Shown: positions 16,620 to 25,563, counted from the first letter of the stretch. The stretch: 64,000 nt of DNA from Ferruginibacter sp. HRS2-29 (GCF_024343615.1 NZ_RJUB01000159.1:116092-180091), one strand, 5' to 3'. Translations and numbers: made by a program. The notes: generated by a model not told the origin, from the sequence alone.

Positions 16620-17822
16620 CTACACGCCCGCCTGCATTTTACGGTAGCGGGCAAATGCCCTGAATAATACCAGTATTGCCACAGGCAACAACGCGTTGTT
16701 CATTTGTTGTGGTAAAAACGACCAGGAGATCAGTACCAATGTCATGCCCAAAGTAGTGAAGAGGAAATATTTTTTGACCAGTTTTTTTTTACTGTTCATG
16801 CAAAAAGCGATGATGATATGCATTGGGAATGCCCAAAGCAGGTTGTAATTTGTTTTGGTCATGCTGTGATCGGTACCAAACCACATGAAGAGCAGTAATA
16901 TGCCCAGGGCGCCGGTGGTGAAAAATAACAGGCCATCAAGCACGTTCAGCAATACGCGTACTTTTTTATGGATCAGGCTGAGTGCCATGAAAAGCAGCAG
17001 AAGTATCGAAAAACAAACCATGGGCGTGAACCAGGTAAATTCAAACAGGTTGAATTTTAATTTGCTCATGCTTTTGCCAAGGGCTGAAAAGAAATTATTT
17101 TCTACCGGCAAAACATTCTGCGATGATAGCACCATTCGGGTGTTTTTCGTACTGTCGAGTGCTATCATCAGGTTGTCCGGAAGAAATTGCTGTTGAGCTG
17201 TGGTCATCACCGCATCACACGGAGCGCCGAGTAAGATATCGATGCCCAGTTTGCTCCAGTCTTTATGATTCTGATCGAGGTATTGATGGATGGCCTGGCG
17301 AAAGCGGAATTTTTCCGGCATTACCGCGGGCAATTGAGGTTTCGGCGATTTGTTTTTTACAATGAGGTCGCGTAAGCGGGTGGTGCAGTTATCAAGAAAA
17401 AAATCATATTTGTAATACCTGTTTTCTTCTTTCGCATTTTCCCGGATGGCCGCCATTACCCTTAGTTTTTCTTCGCCACTAAGATCCAATACCTGCTCGG
17501 TGATGCCCCTGTTTTCAAAAACATACTCAGCCTTGAAATCTTCAAAGGAAGACCAGCTGAGGCAATACAATAATTTTCCGCGGATGAATTTTACATAAAA
17601 GCCTTTTTCTTCGAAGTTGAACGTTCCGTAATTGAAGACCATATCGGAAACGCTGTTGCTGTCTATCACCCTCAGGGCGCTATGGCCGAAAGTACTGTAG
17701 AGTTCTTCGCCGGGTGTGCAGGTGAGCAGGGAGATGCGCAGCCGCGATGAATCCTGTGCAGAGGCCATATTTTGCATGAATGCAAAAAAAACAACTAAAA
17801 TGGTCCTTGAAAAAAAACTCAT
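16620..17822 (-). CDS. DUF4105 (Lnb-like) membrane protein
   Basis: The 400-residue protein has a signal peptide, then a periplasmic DUF4105 domain (about 25-245) with the typical SLLTCTPGEELYSTFGHSALRV start, a histidine in FGHSA and a cysteine in FLDNCTTRLRDL that could form a Cys-His pair. Five or so C-terminal membrane segments follow (about 265-395). I recall this family being linked to Lnb, the lipoprotein N-acyltransferase of Bacteroides; if so, this gene would complete lipoprotein N-acylation in place of Lnt. The match rests on memory and motif reading only. It is followed closely by the hydrolase gene. Confidence 0.75.
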   Translation of the reverse strand: MSFFSRTILVVFFAFMQNMASAQDSSRLRISLLTCTPGEELYSTFGHSALRVIDSNSVSDMVFNYGTFNFEEKGFYVKFIRGKLLYCLSWSSFEDFKAEYVFENRGITEQVLDLSGEEKLRVMAAIRENAKEENRYYKYDFFLDNCTTRLRDLIVKNKSPKPQLPAVMPEKFRFRQAIHQYLDQNHKDWSKLGIDILLGAPCDAVMTTAQQQFLPDNLMIALDSTKNTRMVLSSQNVLPVENNFFSALGKSMSKLKFNLFEFTWFTPMVCFSILLLLFMALSLIHKKVRVLLNVLDGLLFFTTGALGILLLFMWFGTDHSMTKTNYNLLWAFPMHIIIAFCMNSKKKLVKKYFLFTTLGMTLVLISWSFLPQQMNNALLPVAILVLFRAFARYRKMQAGV

Positions 17823-17823
17823 A

Positions 17824-17940
17824 ATAATGGATAATTGTATAATGGATAATGGATAATATTTTCGGAGGGGGGATTAGTTTTCTACTGGTGAAAAGACTTT
17901 CCTGAGAAAGCATTATCCATTATTCCGTTATCCATTATAA
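17824..17940. repeat. Intergenic inverted repeat (word family F, ATAATGGATA)
   Basis: The left arm (about 17824-17858) is built from ATAATGGATAATGGATAAT and the right arm (17912-17940) from its complement, with two mismatches. The element fills the gap between guaB and the DUF4105 gene and ends just before the guaB stop codon. Confidence 0.85.
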
Positions 17941-17943
17941 ATT

Positions 17944-19434
17944 TTATCTGCTGTAATTTGGCGCTTCCTTCGTAATAGCGATATCATGTGCATGGCTTTC
18001 TTTGATACCCGCGTTGGTGATCTTTACAAAAGTGGCATTCTGCAAAGCCTTGATGGTAGCGGCTCCGCAATAACCCATCCCTGCTTTTAATCCGCCGGTA
18101 AACTGGTGCGCCACTTCCCTCAGGTTCCCTTTAAAAGGTACACGCCCTTCGATCCCTTCCGGAACGAATTTTTTGATATCATCCTCCACATCCTGGAAAT
18201 ACCGGTCGCTGCTGCCTTGTGCCATAGCACCCAGCGATCCCATGCCGCGGTATTGCTTGAATTTTCTTCCTTCATAAATGATGGTTTCGCCCGGACTTTC
18301 TTCCGTTCCGGCAAATACATTCCCCATCATCACGCAGGTGGCGCCCGCGGCCAGTGCTTTTACCATATCGCCGGTGTAGCGGATACCACCATCGCTGATG
18401 ATGCCTACGTTGCGGCCTTTCAATGCGGCGGCGGCTTCCATCACAGCGGTGATCTGCGGAACGCCTGTGCCGGCAACGATACGGGTGGTACAGATAGAAC
18501 CTGGTCCTATGCCCACTTTCACCGCATCGGCTCCTGCATCTGCCAGGGCTTTTGCACCCGCAGCCGTGCCTACATTTCCGGCAATCACCTGCAATCCTTT
18601 GAAAGATTTTTTGATGGATTTCAGCATGTCTATCACGCCTTTGGTATGGCCATGAGCACTGTCGAGGCAGACAACATCCACACCGGCTTTGCTCAGCGCT
18701 TCCACCCTTTGTAAAGTATCGCGGGTGATGCCTACTCCGGCCCCAACCAGCAATCTCCCGAAATCATCTTTGATGGCATGCGGATGGCTTTTCAGCTTCA
18801 ATATATCTCCGAATGTTACGAGGCCTATCAGTTTTCCTTTTTTATTTACCACCGGCAATTTCTCGATCTTATTTTTCTTGAAGATGAGTTCGGCTTTTTT
18901 AAGATTGGTCCCTTCCGGCGCCGTGATCAGGTTTTGAGAAGTCATTACGTTCCCCACTTTTTCTTTATGGTTGATCTCAAAACGGAGATCCCTGTTGGTA
19001 AGGATACCAACCAGTGTTTGCTGGGCATCCACTACCGGTATACCACCGATACGGTTTTCCTTCATCAGCCTCAAAGCCTCGCCGATAGTGGCGTCTGGCG
19101 TAAGCGTTACAGGATCGAGGATCAACCCGTTCTCACTGCGTTTCACCTTACGTACCTGGTCGGCCTGGTGATCGATGGTCATGTTCTTATGTAAAATTCC
19201 AAGTCCGCCTTCCCTCGCCAGCGCAATGGCCAGCTGGGCTTCGGTTACGGTATCCATCGCTGCGCTCAGCATGGGGATATTCAGCGATATCGTCCGGGTG
19301 AGCTGTGTGCGGATATCTACTTCACGGGGAAGTATTTCAGAATAAGCAGGCATCAGCAGTACGTCATCAAACGTTAAACCTTCGCCGAAAAATTTAGGGG
19401 ATTTGTTACTGGAGGAGTTATTTATTGTAGCCAT
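17944..19434 (-). CDS. guaB: IMP dehydrogenase
   Basis: The 496-residue enzyme oxidises IMP to XMP with NAD, the committed step of GMP synthesis. It has the TIM-barrel start GLTFDDVLLMPAYSEI, two CBS domains inserted at about 105-220, and the catalytic loop GIGPGSICTTRIV with the active cysteine, followed by YRGMGSLGAM in the flap region. I use the ATG at 19434; a TTG two codons upstream overlaps a -7 promoter box and is not needed. Promoter spacing suggests a leaderless transcript. Length and order are normal for the family. Confidence 0.95.
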   Translation of the reverse strand: MATINNSSSNKSPKFFGEGLTFDDVLLMPAYSEILPREVDIRTQLTRTISLNIPMLSAAMDTVTEAQLAIALAREGGLGILHKNMTIDHQADQVRKVKRSENGLILDPVTLTPDATIGEALRLMKENRIGGIPVVDAQQTLVGILTNRDLRFEINHKEKVGNVMTSQNLITAPEGTNLKKAELIFKKNKIEKLPVVNKKGKLIGLVTFGDILKLKSHPHAIKDDFGRLLVGAGVGITRDTLQRVEALSKAGVDVVCLDSAHGHTKGVIDMLKSIKKSFKGLQVIAGNVGTAAGAKALADAGADAVKVGIGPGSICTTRIVAGTGVPQITAVMEAAAALKGRNVGIISDGGIRYTGDMVKALAAGATCVMMGNVFAGTEESPGETIIYEGRKFKQYRGMGSLGAMAQGSSDRYFQDVEDDIKKFVPEGIEGRVPFKGNLREVAHQFTGGLKAGMGYCGAATIKALQNATFVKITNAGIKESHAHDIAITKEAPNYSR

Positions 19435-19437
19435 GTG

Positions 19438-19445
19438 CAAAGATA
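19438..19445 (-). promoter_or_regulatory. -7 promoter element (TATCTTTG) 3 nt before the guaB ATG
   Basis: On the minus strand TATCTTTG is followed by CAC and ATG. The identical arrangement (box, CAC, ATG) is found before folD at 24619-24626. Transcription from such a box would begin at or very near the start codon. Confidence 0.6.
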
Positions 19446-19451
19446 AAAAAA

Positions 19452-19566
19452 CAATTAAGAATTAAAAATTAAGAATTAAGAATGTATCCGCCCTTTATGA
19501 CTTCCTTCCCTGGAAAGTGCTTCAAACCATAAACATTCTTAATTCTTAATTTTTAATTCTTAATTG
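19452..19566. repeat. Perfect 34-bp intergenic inverted repeat (word family D, AATTAAGAATT)
   Basis: The arms at 19452-19485 and 19533-19566 are exact reverse complements made of AATTAAGAATTAAAAATTAAG words. The right arm includes the last Asn codon and TAA stop of dprA. Exact identity over 34 bases of both arms points to recent origin or active maintenance. Confidence 0.95.
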
Positions 19567-20660
19567 AGCTTGTATTTTTTCCCGGGCAGGCTTTCCACTA
19601 TCCCCTGCATTTCAAGCATTAACAGTGCTTCTGCCACGATACCGCTGCCCAGGCCGGAACGCCGGTAAATTTCATCCAACTGCAAAGGCGGCGATTCCTG
19701 CAGGATAGTAAGGATAATTTTTTCGCTTTGCGAAAATTCGATGAAGAGTTCGCGCTGTTGCTTTTTTGCCGGGCGTGTTTTAGGCATCCAGTTCATTTCG
19801 AGAAAAATGTCATCCGAGGAAGTGATCATCGTGGCCTTATTGTTTTTGATAAGATAATTGCAGCCTTCGCTTTTGATATCATTGACCCTGCCGGGGATGG
19901 CAAACAGGTCTTTGTTGTAACTGGCGGCAATTTCGGCGGTGATGAGCGATCCGCCGCGGCGGTTGCTTTCTATTACGATAAGTGCATCGCAGATACCGGC
20001 TACGATGCGGTTGCGCCGCGGAAAGTTTTGCCTGTCGGGAGAAGTGCCGCTCCTGAAATCCGTCAGCAGGCCGCCATATTCCTGCATTTCTCTTGCGAGC
20101 GAATGATTTTGTGAAGGATATATCCTGTCGAGGCCATGTGCCAGCACGCCGATAGTGGGAAGATTGTTTTTTAACGCCGCTCTGTGAGCGATCGTATCGA
20201 TGCCAAAAGCCAGTCCGCTCACCACCGTCACGTTTTGCTGCCGCAGTTCTTCCACCATCCGTTCGCACATTTGCCTGCCATATTCTGAATTGGATCGGGT
20301 GCCAACTATCGATACGATCTTGCCGGCATTGAGGTTGGTATTCCCTTTGAAAAAGAGCAGCGGCGGACTGTCATAACAATTCAGCAATCGCTGCGGATAC
20401 ATTTCTTCTGTAATGAAAATGGGGATGATCTTTTCTTTCTCCAGGAAACGGATCTCCTCTTCGCAGGCGGACAGATCGGTGAAAGATTTTATTGATCTCG
20501 CTCTGATCCTCCCGATACCTTCGATCTTCTCCAACTGGTGCATCGGCGCTTTAAAAATATCCGAGGCATTGCCATAAATGCTGATGAGTGTTTTGCTGTG
20601 TACATCACCTATATTGGGCGTGAGCGTGAGGGCGAGCTGGTATAAAAGTTCATTGTTCAT
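19560..20660 (-). CDS. dprA: DNA-processing protein DprA
   Basis: The 366-residue protein protects incoming single-stranded DNA and loads RecA during natural transformation. An N-terminal SAM/HhH-like segment (EKIEGIGRIRARSI) precedes the Rossmann-fold core (VSIVGTRSNSEYG, VVSGLAFGIDTIAH, FPRRNRIVAG, ESNRRGGSLITA). A C-terminal winged-helix (DprA_WH, about 305-366) has the LDEIYRRSGL pattern. The last codon and stop lie inside the perfect inverted repeat at 19452-19566. No competence genes are adjacent, but a helix-hairpin-helix outer-membrane protein lies 5 kb away. Confidence 0.93.
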   Translation of the reverse strand: MNNELLYQLALTLTPNIGDVHSKTLISIYGNASDIFKAPMHQLEKIEGIGRIRARSIKSFTDLSACEEEIRFLEKEKIIPIFITEEMYPQRLLNCYDSPPLLFFKGNTNLNAGKIVSIVGTRSNSEYGRQMCERMVEELRQQNVTVVSGLAFGIDTIAHRAALKNNLPTIGVLAHGLDRIYPSQNHSLAREMQEYGGLLTDFRSGTSPDRQNFPRRNRIVAGICDALIVIESNRRGGSLITAEIAASYNKDLFAIPGRVNDIKSEGCNYLIKNNKATMITSSDDIFLEMNWMPKTRPAKKQQRELFIEFSQSEKIILTILQESPPLQLDEIYRRSGLGSGIVAEALLMLEMQGIVESLPGKKYKLN

Positions 20661-20783
20661 ATCCTGATGCCACAGATGGCGGCAACGGCAATATTAGCCT
20701 AAAACAGCTTTCGCAATTGGTGAAAAACACCGGGAGAGAATGCTTTTTTTCTGATCAGACAATGAGGGAAATAACAAGCGAAT

Positions 20784-20880
20784 TTTGAACCACGGAGTAC
20801 ACAGAGGCACACAGAGCAGGAACGTGCCTGTGGCGTGTTCAATCATTAAAAACAAACCTCTGTGTATTCTGTGGTTCAAA
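20784..20880. repeat. Intergenic inverted repeat (word family G, CACAGAGG)
   Basis: The arms at 20784-20807 and 20857-20880 (TTTGAACCACGGAGTACACA and complement) pair over 24 bases with two mismatches. The right arm abuts the stop codon of the OmpA-family gene. Words of the CACAGAGTACACAGAGG kind are also seen as a single degraded copy near 45908-45940. Confidence 0.88.
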
Positions 20881-22815
20881 CTAATTTGTAGTAATGCTCA
20901 ATTCAGTTCTCCTGTTCTGCGATCTTCCTTCGTCGGTAGCATTGGAAGCCACGGGTACGGTTTCGCCAAAACCTTTTGCCAGCAATCGTCTGGCATCGAT
21001 GCCTTTGCTCTGGATATAAGCAGTGACTGCTTTTGCACGGTTCACGCTCAGAAACAGGTTATCCGCAGGCTTGCCTACATTATCCGTATGCCCGTTGATC
21101 TGGATCGTCAGCTTAGGATTTTCAGTAAGCAACGCCACCACCTTATCAAGTTCCGCCATGGACTCAGGTTTCAGCGCAAATTGTTTGCTTTCAAAGAAGA
21201 TATTTTTGAGTACGATGGAAGCACCTTTTTCGATGGGCTGCAATGGTATGTTCACCGTCAGCGAGGAATCAGGAAGGTTATTGAGCATGGAAAAATTATC
21301 CGAATAAAAAAGATAACCACGGCGGTTCACATTGAACGCATAATCTTTTCCGGCAGGCAATGTTACAAGATAATTGCCATCTTCGTCGGTTTGTAATTTA
21401 GAGATCAGTTTTCGGGTAGCTATATCCGTTAGTTCCACAGAAGAAGGCAATCCTTCATTCTTTTTTTTGTCGTATACTTTTCCTTTCACCCAATAAGTTT
21501 TGGATGCTTTGATGTCGTCGCGCAGTTGAAAACTGTAGAGGTCCAAACCACCTTTTGTATCACCGCCATCGCTGGCGTAATAAGATGTTTTACCGTCAGA
21601 CGAAACGATCAGCGAGCCCTCATCATCGATGGTGTTGATCGGGTAACCGAGGTTCTTCGGCGCCTCCCACTTGTCAGCATTATTTTTCTTGGACATGAAG
21701 AGGTCCGTCATGCCATAACCCATGTGGCCGTTGCTGTTGAAGTATAAAGTTTGATTATCCGCATGAATGAAAGGGCAGCCTTCGTCGCCGCTTGTATTTA
21801 CAGTGGGGCCGAGGTTTTCGGGTGTGCTCCATTTTCCGTTCTGGCCGCGATGCGTAACCCAGATATCTTTTCCGCCGAACCCGCCGGGGCGGTTACTGGC
21901 GAAATAGAGGTCGCGTTTATCAGGCGAAAGTGACGGCGAAGATTCCCAGGCATCGGTGTTGATGGCGCTGAGATTTTCCGGTTCTGTCCAGCTACCGGAC
22001 CTGGTCTTGTAGGCGATGTACAGATCGCAGCTGCCGGCGCCTTCGGGATAATTACATCCTGTAAAAATCAACCATTGGCCATCCTGCGAAATATTTTGTG
22101 CGCCTTCGTTCAGGTTCGTATTTATCTTACCTTCTACCGGTGTGGCTTTGCTCCACTGACCGTTTTGAAAATTACTTTCATAAAAATCTTCGTCATTATT
22201 TTCCCTGCGGGTAAAGATCATTTTACTGCCATCAATCGTTAATGAAGGAAAATATTCCAATGCTTTTGAATTGATATTGTCTCCCAGGTTTTTTGGTGCA
22301 AAAACATAATCAGTCGCAGGATTGTTCTTCTTGTATTCCAACGCAAATTCATAAACGGATTTCCTGTATTTACCTGCTTTGATGCTTTGTTCGTTGAGGT
22401 TTGGCGTAGCCAGGAATTTATTCACAGCTTCCAGCGCTTTGGCAAAATCGCCGGTGCCGGCGAGAGAGATGGAGTAGGGCAGAAGATATGTTTCGGAATA
22501 GACTTTATCGAGTTGCAAACCGGTTTCAAAATCCGCTACAGAAGCTTTATAGTTTTTCATACTTGCGTATATGCCTGCCCGTGAGAGGTATACATCCACA
22601 AATTTAGGGTCAAGTTTCAATGCTTCATCAAGATTGGCGATCGCTTCCTTATACCGCCCTTCCTGTGCTTCTTCGTAAGCCTTGCCATATATCTCGCCGG
22701 CTTTTTTATTCACCTTTTCAGGGTCATACCATTGACCTGAGGAAATCAGAAATAAGGAAGTGAAAATAAAAAATAAGGAAGTGGATTTGAGGATGGCTGC
22801 GCTTTTTCGTTTCAT
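20881..22815 (-). CDS. PorE-like OmpA-family protein (TPR, propeller, CRD, OmpA)
   Basis: The 644-residue exported protein has, in order, a signal sequence, a TPR region (about 38-150, AYEEAQEGRYKEAIANLDEA), a WD40-like PD40 beta-propeller (about 185-430, with DLYFASNRPGGFGGKDIW), a carboxypeptidase-regulatory-like domain (about 445-515, DGNYLVTLPAGKDY) and a C-terminal OmpA peptidoglycan-binding domain (NGHTDNVGKPADN). This is the architecture of PorE, a T9SS component that ties the machine to peptidoglycan. Bacteroidota often encode several similar paralogues, so a different envelope role is possible. Fits with the many T9SS cargo proteins in the window. Confidence 0.85.
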   Translation of the reverse strand: MKRKSAAILKSTSLFFIFTSLFLISSGQWYDPEKVNKKAGEIYGKAYEEAQEGRYKEAIANLDEALKLDPKFVDVYLSRAGIYASMKNYKASVADFETGLQLDKVYSETYLLPYSISLAGTGDFAKALEAVNKFLATPNLNEQSIKAGKYRKSVYEFALEYKKNNPATDYVFAPKNLGDNINSKALEYFPSLTIDGSKMIFTRRENNDEDFYESNFQNGQWSKATPVEGKINTNLNEGAQNISQDGQWLIFTGCNYPEGAGSCDLYIAYKTRSGSWTEPENLSAINTDAWESSPSLSPDKRDLYFASNRPGGFGGKDIWVTHRGQNGKWSTPENLGPTVNTSGDEGCPFIHADNQTLYFNSNGHMGYGMTDLFMSKKNNADKWEAPKNLGYPINTIDDEGSLIVSSDGKTSYYASDGGDTKGGLDLYSFQLRDDIKASKTYWVKGKVYDKKKNEGLPSSVELTDIATRKLISKLQTDEDGNYLVTLPAGKDYAFNVNRRGYLFYSDNFSMLNNLPDSSLTVNIPLQPIEKGASIVLKNIFFESKQFALKPESMAELDKVVALLTENPKLTIQINGHTDNVGKPADNLFLSVNRAKAVTAYIQSKGIDARRLLAKGFGETVPVASNATDEGRSQNRRTELSITTN

Positions 22816-23125
22816 ATTGGTTTTTATGGGAAGTAAAGATAAAGCGTTTAGTGATTAGCGATCAGGGTTTAGGATTTCATTAGGATGTGCCTCCCGGGGT
22901 AGCCTCCGGTAGCCTGGCCGATACATTGTTATTATTGAAGTCGGGCAGCCAGTTTATCCTGAATCAATGGTATAAATTTTTTACGCAGGTTGTCCATTTT
23001 TTTTCAAAAAATTTTTTTTGAAAAAAATGGACAACTATTAGTTTATTAATTTGATTTTGTAAGAATGAATTCATGAATATAAACCTGATAGGCTTCAGGA
23101 AGAAATGCCGGTACCTTATACCAAA
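22816..23125. other. 310-bp gap between the PorE-like gene and queE
   Basis: The gap holds the likely promoter of the PorE-like gene (TATCTTTA close upstream of its ATG), a strong A/T hairpin at 22989-23035 and a possible 21-codon minus-strand frame (22932-22997). Nothing else with coding character was seen. Confidence 0.5.
22989..23035. repeat. Near-perfect loopless palindrome
   Basis: GTTGTCCAT and a T/A tract on the left mirror an A/T tract and ATGGACAAC on the right; arms of about 23 bases differ only by one base in the length of the T or A run. As RNA it would fold into a long hairpin, possibly a terminator for queE, which ends about 90 bp away on the minus strand. Confidence 0.75.
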
Positions 23126-23743
23126 TTAAGGAACGTTTATATACTTATGAAGCTGCAGCGACAGTTCCCACTGCGGATTCTCCTTGATATAATCCACGAT
23201 GAGCGGCATCATTTCAGTTGCTTTGCCCCACTCAGGCTGGAGGTATAGCTTGCAGGAAGAAGGCACCTGTGAAGCATACGTTTCGGCCCATTTAAAATCT
23301 GATCTGTTGAATACGATCACTTTCAATTCATTTGCGGCTGCAATAACTTCTGGCAGCGGCGCTTTGAATTTTTTGGGCGAAAGGCAGATCCAGTCCCAGC
23401 TGCCGCTTAGCGGAGAAGAACCGGAGGTTTCAATATTGGTTTCAAATCCATTTTGCTGAAGCGTATTTGTCAGCTCATCAAGATTGTGCATCAGCGGTTC
23501 GCCGCCGGTTATGACAATAAGCCTGGCAGGTGTTTTTTTTACTTCTTCCAGTAAAAAATCCACCGATCTTTTCGGGTGCGCATCCGCATCCCAGCTTTCT
23601 TTCACATCACACCATACACAGCCTACATCACATCCGCCAAGGCGGATAAAATAAGCGGCCCTTCCCTGGTGGAAGCCTTCTCCCTGGATGGTATAAAAAT
23701 ATTCCATCACCGGCATCACGGTATTTTCTGCTACACTTTTCAT
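23126..23743 (-). CDS. queE: 7-carboxy-7-deazaguanine synthase
   Basis: The 205-residue radical SAM enzyme makes 7-carboxy-7-deazaguanine in queuosine biosynthesis. It has the YTIQGEGFHQGRAAYF start, the cluster motif CDVGCVWC (C-x3-C-x2-C) and TGGEP for SAM binding. I start at the ATG at 23743, which shares one base with the folD stop codon (TAATG), a sign of translational coupling; an upstream in-frame start at 23758 would add MCEEI. The queC, queD and queF genes are not in the window. Confidence 0.92.
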   Translation of the reverse strand: MKSVAENTVMPVMEYFYTIQGEGFHQGRAAYFIRLGGCDVGCVWCDVKESWDADAHPKRSVDFLLEEVKKTPARLIVITGGEPLMHNLDELTNTLQQNGFETNIETSGSSPLSGSWDWICLSPKKFKAPLPEVIAAANELKVIVFNRSDFKWAETYASQVPSSCKLYLQPEWGKATEMMPLIVDYIKENPQWELSLQLHKYINVP

Positions 23744-24615
23744 TATTTCTTCACACATGCATTAAACGTATTCATCAGCAACGCCGCAATGGTCATCAGC
23801 CCTACGCCACCCGGAACCGGCGTGATATAACTGCACTTCGGTGCCACATTTTCAAAATCCACATCACCTTTCAGGGCAAAGCCCGATTTTTTGCTGCTGT
23901 CTGCAACCCTTGTAATTCCTACATCTATCACCACAGCATTCTCTTTCACCATATCTGCAGTAAGGAAAGAGACTTTGCCCAGCGCCGCTACAATGATATC
24001 GGCCTGCAGGCAGATGTCTTTAAGGTTCTGTGTTTTGCTGTGGCAAAGGGTTACGGTGCAATTGCCGGGATTGGTATTCTGGCTTAGCAATATGCTCATC
24101 GGCCTGCCTACTATATTGCTGCGGCCGATCACCACCGCATGTTTACCCACGGTATCGATGTTGTAATGCTTCAGCAAAAGCATGATACCATACGGCGTTG
24201 CCGAAATGAACGTCGGTAAACCCTGCACCAGCTTACCCAGGCTGATGGGATGAAAACCATCCACATCTTTTTCCGGCGCTATCAGGTTGATGATTTTTTC
24301 TTCATTGAAATGTTTTGGCAACGGCAGTTGCACCAGAATGCCATCCACATCCGCATCTCGGTTCAATGCCTCAATGGCTTCCACCAGCGTGGATTCATCA
24401 ATATCGCTTTGAAAACGTTGTAAACTGCTTTTGAACCCGATCTCTTCGCAGCTTTTGATCTTGCTGGCTACGTAGGTTTCACTGGCGCCATCTGTGCCCA
24501 CAAGAATGGCTGCAAGATGTGGTGTTTTACCGGCTTTGGCTTTTAAATCTAATGTCTGTTGCTTCAGGTCGTCTTTTACGGCCTGTGAAACGATCTTTCC
24601 ATCTAAAATTTGCAT
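23743..24615 (-). CDS. folD: Methylene-THF dehydrogenase/cyclohydrolase FolD
   Basis: The 290-residue bifunctional enzyme interconverts 5,10-methylene-THF and 10-formyl-THF in one-carbon metabolism. It shows SETYVASKIKSCEEIGF with the catalytic lysine, QLPLPKH, VIGRSNIVGRP for NADP binding and the C-terminal TPVPGGVGLMT signature. The ATG at 24615 follows a -7 promoter box with only CAC in between; a TTG at 24621 is the end of that box. It is translationally coupled to queE downstream. Folates are not a known direct link to queuosine except through the shared GTP starting point. Confidence 0.95.
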   Translation of the reverse strand: MQILDGKIVSQAVKDDLKQQTLDLKAKAGKTPHLAAILVGTDGASETYVASKIKSCEEIGFKSSLQRFQSDIDESTLVEAIEALNRDADVDGILVQLPLPKHFNEEKIINLIAPEKDVDGFHPISLGKLVQGLPTFISATPYGIMLLLKHYNIDTVGKHAVVIGRSNIVGRPMSILLSQNTNPGNCTVTLCHSKTQNLKDICLQADIIVAALGKVSFLTADMVKENAVVIDVGITRVADSSKKSGFALKGDVDFENVAPKCSYITPVPGGVGLMTIAALLMNTFNACVKK

Positions 24616-24618
24616 GTG

Positions 24619-24626
24619 CAAAAGTA
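24619..24626 (-). promoter_or_regulatory. -7 promoter element (TACTTTTG) 3 nt before the folD ATG
   Basis: On the minus strand TACTTTTG is followed by CAC then ATG, the same arrangement as at guaB. It implies a leaderless or near-leaderless folD-queE mRNA. Confidence 0.6.
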
Positions 24627-24726
24627 TAAAGTAATATTGATTTAATGATATGTTTTGGCGGCCGGAGTTTTATTTGGGCTTTTTACTTAACTTGTTCATC
24701 GGTTATTGTACTAAACAACTATTGCT

Positions 24727-25563
24727 TTGAGAAAATCACTCCTGGTAGCCCTTCTTAGCCTGGCTATCTTATTATACGGACAACATTCATTTGCCCAATC
24801 AGTAAGGTATAGCGTAAGTATGCCTTACATCAGCCTTGGCGCATATTCTACCCAACAAACAGATCCTTTTGCCTTTACCAATAACCAGGCGGCGCTGGCG
24901 CAACTGAAAACTTCGGGTATCGGCGTTTTCGGAGAACGCAGGTTCCTGATAGCAGATAACAGTGTTTATGGTTTTGCAGGAGCATTCAGGTCGAAGCTGG
25001 GCAATTTCGGGGTGCAGGCAAATTACTCAGGATTTTCAAATTTCAATGAGCAGAAAGCAGGGCTGGCCTATGGCCGTTCGCTGGGCAAGAAAGTAGATAT
25101 CGGCGTACAATTCAACTACTACGGATACAGGATACCGACCTACGGCAATGCTTCTACCGTAAATTTTGAAGCAGGGGCGATCCTGCACCTTACCGATAAA
25201 CTCAATGCGGGCATACATGCCTACAATCCTGTAGGAGGAAAACTGGATAAAGAAGAAAATGAAAAACTTGCTTCGGCCTATAAACTCGGATTAGGGTACG
25301 ACGCTTCTGAAAATTTTTATGTAAGCGCTGAAATGGTTAAAGAAGAAGACCGTGATATCAATGTTGTTGGTGGTATACAATATCAATTCAAAAAACAATT
25401 CTTTGCCAGGGCAGGCTTTATGAGTGAGACTGGCAGCGCATTTGGCGGTGTGGGTGTTGGCTGGAAAAATCTTCGTTTAGACGTATCCGGTAGTTACCAT
25501 CCGCAACTCGGTTTTTCACCCGGTCTGTTATTGATCGTAAATTTCGGGGAGGATAAAGAATGA
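24727..25563 (+). CDS. Putative outer-membrane beta-barrel protein (PorP/PorV-like fold)
   Basis: The 278-residue exported protein needs a TTG start at 24727, since this is the only start that includes its signal peptide (LLVALLSLAILLYG, cleavage near SFA-Q); the first in-frame ATG would remove it. The mature part alternates short amphipathic strands and ends in LGFSPGLLLIVNFG, as outer-membrane barrels do, with a pattern recalling PorP/SprF or PorV-type proteins. I am not sure of the family. Its stop overlaps the next gene's start (ATGA), so the two products are made together and probably act together. Confidence 0.7.
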   Translation: MRKSLLVALLSLAILLYGQHSFAQSVRYSVSMPYISLGAYSTQQTDPFAFTNNQAALAQLKTSGIGVFGERRFLIADNSVYGFAGAFRSKLGNFGVQANYSGFSNFNEQKAGLAYGRSLGKKVDIGVQFNYYGYRIPTYGNASTVNFEAGAILHLTDKLNAGIHAYNPVGGKLDKEENEKLASAYKLGLGYDASENFYVSAEMVKEEDRDINVVGGIQYQFKKQFFARAGFMSETGSAFGGVGVGWKNLRLDVSGSYHPQLGFSPGLLLIVNFGEDKE

